From CBDCYS01 sp965224215 (GTDB taxonomy: Bacteria > Acidobacteriota > Terriglobia > Bryobacterales > UBA6623), in contig CBDCYS010000039.1 in the NCBI GenBank assembly GCA_965224215.1, positions 124,001 through 188,000 on the forward strand: a stretch of 64,000 nt of DNA, given 5' to 3'. The notes under the pieces are model-generated. The model saw only the letters and a program-made list of their open reading frames with translations. It was not told the DNA's origin and did no database searches. Positions 7,658 through 14,470 of the stretch are shown here, piece by piece. The position numbers were made by a program, and so were the translations under genes. Within the stretch, counting starts at the first letter, position 1; each line of letters opens with the position of its first letter.

Positions 7658-8333
7658 GATTCGTCCTTCTTCGTTTCGTCCGACATGATATATTTCCTCC
7701 GCGGGTTGCGGTTGCTCTGCCGCCGGTTCGCAGGCGACGATTGCAATGGCAACAAAGAGCAATACTACCTGAATTATGCACAGATTCACTTTGCGAGTGT
7801 GGCTGCGTTCGTAGCGGGTTGGCGGTCGTCGTGAGGTGGTAGCTCGGCAACTGGCCTTTTGGCTTCTCCGTGTCCGGTTTCCCTTCCCGCCCAGAATCCG
7901 CGTCGTCAAAACCTCGCTCGGAAGTGACGTGTTTCCAGTGCGTTACGGCTAGTGCATAAACTTTTATGCATAGCGCATAGCCAGGCTCTCAGATCAGCGC
8001 CCTCCCGACCACCGGCAGCAAGCCGCCGTAGGGAGTCGGCTTCCTGCCGCGGAAGTGGTAAGGCGTCGAAGCCCCGATTTTATTGGGCCGCGAGGCCGTC
8101 ACGGCTGGGCCTTGTTGGACGGGCCTTTGGGAGCTATGCTGTTTTCGTCTGGTAACCATGTGGGTGACCTCCTTGGGGTTGGCTGGCGAAGCTGGGATCT
8201 TTGCCAGCCTACCTTTTTACCCCATGTTTTCGGGGGTCCCAAATGGTCTCTTGCGGCTCAGCCCTCCTCAGGTCCACGCCGCAGTGCATAATTCAGGTAC
8301 TACTGTACTCAGATGGGATTTTGGATACCTCAT
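7656..8333 (-). pseudogene. Lipoprotein gene, interrupted by a MITE and 3'-truncated
   Basis: On the minus strand an ATG at 8333, with AGGAGG just upstream, starts MRYPKSHLSTV. After removal of the 530-bp element and one TACTA repeat, the frame continues as VLLFVAIAIVAC, a classical lipoprotein signal peptide with lipobox VAIVAC, then EPAAEQPQPAEEIYHVG and GRNEEGRISGMINH. The body is cut short near 7657 at the osmC junction. EEIYHVGRNEEGRISGMINH looks like the start of a folded domain that I cannot assign. Confidence 0.6.
7768..8297. mobile_element. 530-bp MITE derived from an IS1380-family element, copy 1
   Basis: The ends are CCTGAATTATGCAC and GTGCATAATTCAGG, flanked by a perfect 5-bp duplication TACTA. 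The left 240 bases resemble the transposase 3' end and left terminus of the IS1380 elements at 40780 and 47160. The right 280 bases resemble their transposase 5' end and right terminus. About 1.25 kb of transposase gene is absent between them. A second copy of exactly the same length is at 62946-63475. Confidence 0.9.
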
Positions 8334-8584
8334 GGCCCACCTCCTATTGGGAGAGTCTAGCGCGAGACCCACTGTTCGGAGCCACAAATCGGGGTAAAGT
8401 CTAGCGGACTTGCGGCCCAAATCCCTCGAAGAGCATTGACTTTCAGTTCAGCTTGCGCGAGTCTGGTTCAGGAATAGAACCCTCCTGATATGTATGTCTT
8501 GCGTCAGCCTGCCTTGCAGGCTACTAGCAAAATTCTTGATGGCCTAAAATCGAACTGCATCATTTCCAAAAGGAGACGACTGTC

Positions 8585-9103
8585 ATGACGTCCTTTACTC
8601 AACGCTTGATCGGCGCAGCAAAACTGAATGTTCACATCTACGAAGAAGTCGAGGCAGACACTACGGCCATGGGTCAGGCGATGGGAGTTGTGGCACTTTC
8701 CAGCGTGGCGGCCGGTATCGGTGCTGTCGGTCGAGAGGGCACACCGGGCCTGATTGGGGGCCTGGTGGCTGCCCTCTTGGGCTGGCTCCTCTGGGCGGGG
8801 CTGACCTACTTCATTGGCACCCGGATTCTCCCAACACCACAAACACATGCTGATTGGGGTGAACTGCTACGGACGACAGGTTTCGCCGCAGCTCCGGGCA
8901 TGCTCCGCATTTTGGGGATTGTGCCGGGACTGACTGTCCCCGTCTTCTTTGTAGCTGGTGTTTGGATGCTCGCCGCCTTCGTGGTGGCCGTGCGCCAGGC
9001 GCTTGACTATACCAGCACCGGACGTGCTGTGGGGGTTTGCCTGATCGGCTGGCTCGTGAACGGCGCCATCTTTTTTTTCCTCGGTTTCGTATTACTGCGC
9101 TAA
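8585..9103 (+). CDS. YIP1-family integral membrane protein, 172 aa
   Basis: ATG at 8585 has AAGGAGA about 10 bases upstream. A short cytoplasmic N-terminus (MTSFTQRLIGAAKLNVHIY) with an amphipathic helix precedes four to five hydrophobic segments: around residues 37-57, 62-80, 98-118, 118-140 and 150-172. This is the YIP1-domain layout. The N-terminal region with EEVEADTTAMGQA is typical of acidobacterial and deltaproteobacterial homologues. The biochemical role is unknown. The last 94 codons and the beginning of the downstream region are duplicated at 1-345. An IS200-type remnant begins about 60 bases after the stop. Confidence 0.75.
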   Translation: MTSFTQRLIGAAKLNVHIYEEVEADTTAMGQAMGVVALSSVAAGIGAVGREGTPGLIGGLVAALLGWLLWAGLTYFIGTRILPTPQTHADWGELLRTTGFAAAPGMLRILGIVPGLTVPVFFVAGVWMLAAFVVAVRQALDYTSTGRAVGVCLIGWLVNGAIFFFLGFVLLR

Positions 9104-9163
9104 GTGTCGGTCTCGGCACCCGTCGTTGCGGCAGGCGCGCGCGGGGGGCCCCAAAAACAAAGC
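8820..9163 (+). repeat. Direct repeat unit B of the duplicated YIP1 gene end
   Basis: Partner of 1-345. Here the repeat ends where the IS200-type transposase fragment begins; at the first copy the sequence diverges into unrelated DNA at the equivalent point. Confidence 0.85.
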
Positions 9164-9524
9164 GGACGGGGCAGGGTGGCAGAGCGGGTGCGGGATCTGA
9201 TCCGGCAGAGCTGTGAAGCGAGGGGAGTGGCGGTGATCCCGGGGCGCGGTGTCGCCGGATCATGTGCACATGTTGGTGACGGCTCCGCCGCAACTAGCGC
9301 CGTCGAAGCTGGTGCAGTACCTGAAGGGGCGGTCGTCGCGGCGATTACAGGACGAGTTTGGAGAGTTGCGGAAACGGTATTGGGGCCAACATCTGTGGGC
9401 ACGCGGCTACTTTTGTGCGACGGTGGGCGCGGTAGATGAAGAAACGATCAAGAGATACATTGAGAGCCAGAAATGGGATGAGGACGGGGAAGGATTCAAG
9501 ATTACAGCGCCCACCGAGCCTTGA
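9163..9524 (+). pseudogene. IS200/IS605-type TnpA (Y1 transposase), truncated and frameshifted
   Basis: The fragment RVAERVRDLIRQSCEARGVA, then VI, is followed after a one-base insertion in the CCC near 9239 by VSPDHVHMLVTAPPQLAPSK. It contains the HUH motif (HVH), KLVQYLKGRSSRRLQ, the LWARGYF block and the helix with the catalytic tyrosine (ETIKRYIESQ). About 35 N-terminal residues are missing: the sequence before 9163 belongs to the YIP1 repeat. This element is therefore dead. Confidence 0.85.
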
Positions 9525-9591
9525 GCCGGCTGTGAGCCGGACAGCTTCAGGCGGCTTGAGCCGCAACCCCGACTTTCAGTCGAAACGTAAC

Positions 9592-9612
9592 CCACCGCCT
9601 TTCAGGCGGTGG
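9592..9612. mobile_element. IS200/IS605 right-end hairpin
   Basis: CCACCGCC-TTTCA-GGCGGTGG is a perfect 8-bp stem with a five-base loop, 70 bases after the TnpA stop. It is the usual right-end recognition structure of this family. The IS630 reading frame is interrupted immediately beyond it, near 9615. Confidence 0.75.
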
Positions 9613-9614
9613 AT

Positions 9615-10536
9615 GTTTAGCCAACTGCCGTGCTTCGGCGTGTAGTGCGGCGGGAAGCAGTCCCAAATCTCCCCGCCGAATTCCTCGCCGCAGAGATCGG
9701 TCAGCGACTTGCGGCCGTGCGTCGAGAGATTGTCCATCACCAAGTGAATCGTCTCGGCCTCGGGATAGGCCAGCGCCACCTCAAACAGCGCCTTGGCGAA
9801 CTCAACACCCGAACGGTCCGGCGTCACGAACGTGAAATGGCGACCGGCTTTGGGCTCGACCGCGCAAAAGACATTCGCCGTCCCGCGACGTTCATACTCG
9901 CTGTCCCGACGAGACTCGCGGCCCGGCTCGGCCGGCGTCGGCGCACGAACGTCGGCATGCAGCGTGACCGGCTTCTCGTCGAAACAGATCATCGGCTGCG
10001 TCGAATCGTAGGGCCGTTCGTACGTTTCCAGCACGTCTTCCATGCAGGCGATGTAGGCTTCATTGAGCTCCGCCACGCACCACATTTTTTTCCCGCCACG
10101 GCTTGAGGTCGTGGCTGAGGAGCAAAACACGAATCGTTTCTCGGCCCGCCCGAGGGACCAGTCGTCGCTTGACGGCTTCTTCGGCGACCAGTCGCACCGT
10201 CCAGCGGGCGCGGCCCTTGGGCGGGTCGCTGCAAACCATGGCGATGATGCGCTGACGTTGTTGGGCCGAAAGCAAACTGGCTGCGCCCGGCCGCTGCTTG
10301 TCGTAGAGTGCGCGCTCGAGGCCGCCTTGCTGATAGCGCCGCGCGAGATTACGAACCGATTGCCGCGTCAGCGGCAGCACCGCGGCAATCTGCGGCGCGC
10401 TCATTCCTTCTCCGAGCCTTTGCAACGCCACCGCTCGCAGCGTCACGCGAACCTGTTCCACTCCGCCGCCGAGAAGTTTCTTCAGCGCCGTTTGATCCTT
10501 CTTGGAAACCTTCAGACGCAGAGCGGGGCGACCCAT
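9615..10536 (-). pseudogene. IS630-family transposase, frameshifted and C-terminally truncated
   Basis: The first frame (ATG 10536, MGRPALRLKVSKKD) holds two helix-turn-helix segments (SAPQIAAVLPLTRQSVRNLA). At an A7 run near 10090 it must drop one base to continue as KMWCVAELNEAYIACMEDVL. The second frame has the DDE core: MICFDEKPVTLHADV, HLVMDNLSTHG and the approach to the final acidic residue, PHYTPKHGSWLN. Sequence after WLN is missing, so the final Glu is lost. The A7 run is a plausible site for transcriptional slippage, as known for IS630 elements, or a simple mutation. Confidence 0.8.
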
Positions 10537-10590
10537 GCCGCAAGTATGCCCCAAAACATTCTCGTCCGAACATGTTAGTTTGTAAAATCT
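9615..10590 (-). mobile_element. IS630-family element, 3' part lost
   Basis: The transposase frames occupy nearly the whole segment. The C-terminal catalytic end is replaced at about 9615 by the IS200 right end, and the other side abuts a broken HU gene near 10590. I could not place a TA target duplication. Confidence 0.7.
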
Positions 10591-10591
10591 T

Positions 10592-10895
10592 CAGGCGGTC
10601 ATAGAACTAGTTGAAGAAGTGTCGCGAGTCGTTGAGATCTCACATCGAGAGGGGGCTGCTGTCGTGGAGACCGTCTTAGAAAGCATTCTCCAGGGCAATG
10701 CGTGAGGGCAGTCCAGTCCAAATCCGCCGGTTTGGCACCTTTGCCATCCGGCAGCGCCGTGGCCGTGTCGGGCGCGATCCAAAGACCGGCAGCCAGGTTC
10801 AAGTTCCCCCCAAGCGCGTTCCCTATTTCAGGCCAAGCACGGGACTACTGGAGTTGATCAACGAGCCCCCTGTGAGCCGTGGCGGCAGGGGGTAG
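10592..10895 (+). pseudogene. HU/IHF-type DNA-binding protein, 5'-truncated and frameshifted
   Basis: The frame from 10592 reads VIELVEEVSRVVEISHREGA and AVVETVLESIL. An extra G near 10694 then shifts the frame to MREGSPVQIRRFGTFAIRQR, RGRVGRDPKTGSQVQVPPKR and VPYFRPSTGLLELI. This is the complete HU fold including the beta-arm (GRDPKTG). The start codon is lost at the border with the IS630 remnant. Confidence 0.8.
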
Positions 10896-11044
10896 CAGCT
10901 AAATCAGTCGTCTTCATTGTTCCTTTCATTCCGGCAGTAACATCAATGTTGTTGAGGGCCTCGGTGTAGTTCTTTAGCGGCTCCTACCCGATCGTCCATC
11001 GCGGCACGGGCGAGTGCTAACCTCGGGGCAGAGCAACCGAAATA

Positions 11045-11254
11045 TGGCAGTGGGACTTCTGGACCCAGCCCGTTGGGACGGGGCCGTTCCGATTCGTGCG
11101 CTATGCGCCCGATCGCTTCATTGAACTGGAAGCGAATCCGGACTACTTCGAAGGCAAACCGCGCATCGAGCGGGTGATTCTGAAGTTCATCGGCGGAGCC
11201 GGAGTCGTGGAGGCCCTGGCCATGCGGGAGCTGCCGGGACAGCCCGCTATGTAA
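11045..11254 (+). pseudogene. Fragment of a family-5 ABC solute-binding protein
   Basis: The frame reads WTQPVGTGPFRFVRYAPDRF, then IELEANPDYFEGKPRIERVI, LKFIGGAGVVEALAM and a stop. This is the characteristic GTGPF...NpdY..GkP.ie.v segment of peptide/nickel-type (DppA/OppA) binding proteins. Both flanks of the gene are missing. It sits between the HU remnant and the ISL3 element. Confidence 0.75.
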
Positions 11255-11409
11255 GAAGCCGTCTGCTTAGCGAAAGGGTGCGAACTATTCTCTGCCCAAT
11301 CGGCATTGTCCTCTATTCTATGCGCAGGTTACGGGTGTCAGGTGAGGGGAGCGTTCTCCGGCAGCGACCAGGTACGGGACTCGTCGCGGGCTGGAGTGCC
11401 TCTAAAGTG

Positions 11410-12719
11410 AGCTCTTCCGGCATTTTAGTGGCTAGGGAGCGAGGTTCAGCCCACCGCAGTGGAAGTAGATGGCATTGACGAAGTTCTGTTTGTTTCGGAA
11501 ACCCCGGGCGGTGTACTTCACCCACTGAATTTTGGCGTTCAAGGATTCGCTGGTCGCGTTGGTGACGCGGTGGCGCAGGTAGGTCACGATGTTTGCAAAG
11601 CGCCGCTTGAGCATCCGGCCCACTTCAATCATCGGTTGCAGGCGGCTCCTCACCGCCCAGTTGTGCCACCAGCGAAAGTGTTTTCGGGCTGGCCGCTCGT
11701 AGCGGTAGTCGAAGAACGCCATCATCGTTTCCTTCAAAGCCCAGGCCCGCGCCGTTTTCAAGCCGCTGTCCCGCAGGGCCGCAAACGCTCGCCGGTCTTT
11801 GGGCTCCATCCGTGCCGGGTGCCTTAGCCAGTCATAGCGCGTTCCCACCAGCGTGTCGTCTCCGGCCGCGCGCAGGATCTTGTTCTCCTTCCGGCGCACT
11901 TTGTCCACCGCGCCTCCCAGATGCTGGGCGATGTGAAACTTGTCGAAGACGATCTTGCCGTCGGCTTCCGGCAGGTGCTCCCGCACCGAGGCGATGTAGG
12001 GATTCCACATGTCCATGGCCACCGCCTCGACCGCGCCGATTTGCTCCGGCGTCAGGGTCGCCCAGAATCCGTCCAGGCTACTCTGTTTGCGGTCTTGAGC
12101 CACGTACAGCACCCGCCCCCGTGCCAGATCGTTCACCAAGGTTAGATAGTGATGGCCCTTGCGAAAGGCCTTCTCATCGACACCGAGTTGCGTGACCGGC
12201 TCGGCTTGTCGGCGCTCCAATCCCCGCTTCACCGCTCGCTCCATGATGCCGTGAATCTCGTCCCAACTTAGCTTCAACAACCCGGCCACTGCCTTCTGGC
12301 TGGCCGCCTTGAGCCATTCAATCGCCAGCGCTTCAAACAGCGTCGTGAAGCGGCTGGAGGGCTCGGCCCAGGGTAGTTTCACCACGCGCACTCCGTGCTC
12401 GGGGCATTCACTGCGGGGCGGGGTGGCGTGCAGGATCGTACGATATTGGCACGTATCCAAGTGTCGCCACTGCCGCTCGGGCTGATGGTCGTGGAGTTGG
12501 CAGGAGGCGCCGCATTCCGGACACGGCCAATCCATCCCGTCCGGATGAGCCAGATGAACATGGATCTCTCCCGCCTCCAGCTCTAAGTCCACCGAGTCCA
12601 CCTGCCAGGGAGCCTCGATTCCGAGGATGCGCCGATACAACTCGTGATCTTGCATCCCGGAATTGTCGCATGCCGGCCTGGGCAGGCCGCCATCCACCCA
12701 CTACAAACCCGGAATTCCC
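11410..12719 (-). mobile_element. ISL3-family insertion sequence, complete
   Basis: The 8-bp duplication CTAAAGTG flanks it at 11402-11409 and 12720-12727, the usual length for ISL3. Imperfect terminal inverted repeats share TTCCGG and TTTAGTGG-like blocks. The size is 1310 bp. A degraded relative is at 32855-33053. Confidence 0.92.
11432..12655 (-). CDS. ISL3-family transposase, 407 aa
   Basis: The start is placed at MQDHELYRRILGI; the open frame extends 14 codons further upstream. An N-terminal zinc-finger region (CPECGASC, then CPEHG) is followed by an HTH (WDEIHGIMERAVKRG) and the DDE core. The core contains GVDEKAFRKGH, AVAMDMWNPYIASV, KIVFDKFHIAQHL and the C-terminal NATSESLNAKIQWVK with the final Glu. 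Length and motif order are normal for the family, and no frameshift is seen, so this copy is probably functional. Confidence 0.93.
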   Translation of the reverse strand: MQDHELYRRILGIEAPWQVDSVDLELEAGEIHVHLAHPDGMDWPCPECGASCQLHDHQPERQWRHLDTCQYRTILHATPPRSECPEHGVRVVKLPWAEPSSRFTTLFEALAIEWLKAASQKAVAGLLKLSWDEIHGIMERAVKRGLERRQAEPVTQLGVDEKAFRKGHHYLTLVNDLARGRVLYVAQDRKQSSLDGFWATLTPEQIGAVEAVAMDMWNPYIASVREHLPEADGKIVFDKFHIAQHLGGAVDKVRRKENKILRAAGDDTLVGTRYDWLRHPARMEPKDRRAFAALRDSGLKTARAWALKETMMAFFDYRYERPARKHFRWWHNWAVRSRLQPMIEVGRMLKRRFANIVTYLRHRVTNATSESLNAKIQWVKYTARGFRNKQNFVNAIYFHCGGLNLAP

Positions 12720-12727
12720 CTAAAGTG

Positions 12728-13010
12728 ATGCTCCGTGTGTTTCTTTTCTTTTCTTTGTGTTTCTCAGATTATCAAGCCATCATCCCTTGCCCCGAGGCCC
12801 CCCTACCCCCCCCCAATGAAGACTCAGGAACATCCTGATCCGTTCCTGAACTCCACGCTTCTGAACTGCATAGAATCACCCGACGCAGGCCCACTTTGTT
12901 CTTTTATGTGCATTTGTCTTGTCTTTTAACTGTTACCTTAGCTACGGCAGGACGCCTATACGCATAGAAACTCTCTGCAACGGGCTGAGTTTCCAAGGAC
13001 ATGCGAATGC
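12728..13010. other. Intergenic stretch between ISL3 and the TolB/TPR remnant
   Basis: It contains pyrimidine-rich runs (TTTCTTTTCTTTTC near 12740 and a C9 run near 12810). No gene is recognised. Confidence 0.4.
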
Positions 13011-14135
13011 CCAAACGCATCTGCTGCCGTTTCAGAACCGCAGCCGTGATGAAGAGGACGAGTATTTCTCGGATGGCGTCACCGAAGACATCATTTCGGC
13101 GCTCGGCAACATCGAGGGCCTGCGCGTTATTCCGCGCACCTCCGCCTTTCATTTCAAGGGAAAACGCCCCAGCCTGAGCGAAGTCGTGGGCCTGTTGAAG
13201 GTCAGTCATGTTCTTGAAGGTAGCGTCCGCAGATCGGGTGATCGGCTGCGGATCACCGTCGAGCTGGTCGATTCCACCGAAGGAGAGCAGCTCTGGACCC
13301 AACGCTACGACCGCGTGATGGAAGACATTTTCGACGTGCAGGATGAAATCTCGCGGGCGGTTGCCGATGCCTTGAAAGTCAAGCTGCTCGGCGATGCCGG
13401 TACACGGCTGGCGCGGCGGGGCACTACGGACGTGGAAGCCTACAACCTGGTGCTCAAAGGACGTCACCTCGCGAATCAGTATCGCCGCGAGTCGCTTGAG
13501 CAAAGCCTCAAATGTTTTGAGGAGGCGATCCGGCTTGATCCCAAGTTCGCGGCGGCGCATGCTTACACCGCAGAGACGTACGTGATCAGTGCGGCAGTGG
13601 TTGGGGGCCGGCCCCATGAATTGATGCCGAAAGTCAAACAGGCCGCAAGCCGCGCGCTCGCCCTTGATGAAGAAGCGCCGGCGGGCCATCTTGCGATGGC
13701 CATGTATCTCATTTTTTACGAGTGGAACTGGGAAGCGACGGAGCGCGAATTTCGGAGGGCGATAGAACTGGACCCTAACGATTCCGCGGCGCGCCGCTAC
13801 TTGGGAGAATTTATGTGCTGGTGGCGGCCCTCGCGAGTAACGGAAGCCCGCGAGATGCTGGAAAAAGCCGTTGCGAATGATCCTCTTTACCTGAATGGCA
13901 GCCGATGTCTGGTCGTTGCGTATGTGCTGGAGGGAAACCACAAAGCTGCATTGGCGACGTGTAACACCGTGCTGAGTCTCAGCCCGGACTTCCATCCGAT
14001 CTACTACCAGATTGGCATCACTTTAGCCGCACAGGGACGAACGCCAGAGGCGATCGCGGCTTTTGAGAAGGGGCTCTCGATTGGCGCCGGAGATCAAATA
14101 CTTGAGGCAGCTCTGGGCATGGCGTGCGCCGGAGA
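13011..14135 (+). pseudogene. TolB-like/TPR protein, both ends missing
   Basis: Coding similarity begins around LLPFQNRSRDEEDEYFSDGV, the glycine/Asp-rich TolB-like domain typical of acidobacterial CadC- or kinase-linked proteins. It continues through FDVQDEISRAVADALKVKLL. TPR repeats follow (LEQSLKCFEEAIRLDPKFAA; EREFRRAIELDPNDSAARRY; TPEAIAAFEKGLSIG). An effector domain (winged helix or Ser/Thr kinase) normally precedes the TolB domain and is absent. The frame has an in-frame ATG at 13000 but no convincing ribosome-binding site. At about 14135 the TPR sequence stops and an hsdS tail begins shortly after, marking a recombination junction. Confidence 0.65.
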
Positions 14136-14259
14136 GATTAGGAATCGTGGTCTTGTTGCCCGCACCCGAATACAAGCCAAGCAGCGTAAGCGCGGCTTGC
14201 ATCCAACTGCGACAGGTGAGCCGGGCCGGAGGTAGTACCCGTGGTGCGCTTACCTGTGG

Positions 14260-14470
14260 CTTCCTCAAAGGTTATCGCGTCCCATTGCCGCCTATTGGGG
14301 AGCAGCGAAGAATTGCGCGTGTTCTAGCCGCTCTCGACCGCAAGGCCGAAACCGAAGCGCAACAGGAACTGGCTTTTCTTGCTTTGTTTGAATCCCTTCT
14401 CCACCACCTCATGACGGGCAAAGTGCGCGTCCATGAGCTAGTCAAGTCTCCCGCCGCGGAGGTCGCCTAG
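14260..14470 (+). pseudogene. hsdS: Type I restriction specificity subunit, C-terminal tail
   Basis: The segment GYRVPLPPIGEQRRIARVL followed by FESLLHHLMTGKVRV is the conserved C-terminal region of HsdS: end of the second target-recognition domain plus conserved helix. Only about 70 residues remain. The stop overlaps the GTG of hsdR by one base (TAGTG), the original operon arrangement. With no hsdM in front and both target-recognition domains gone, the adjacent hsdR cannot restrict on its own. Confidence 0.8.

Noticed and set aside
12919..14235. Complete 438-residue TPR protein starting at 12919
   Set aside because: Sequence before about 13011 does not look coding and the last 35 codons run into the hsdS junction; the protein is a fragment.
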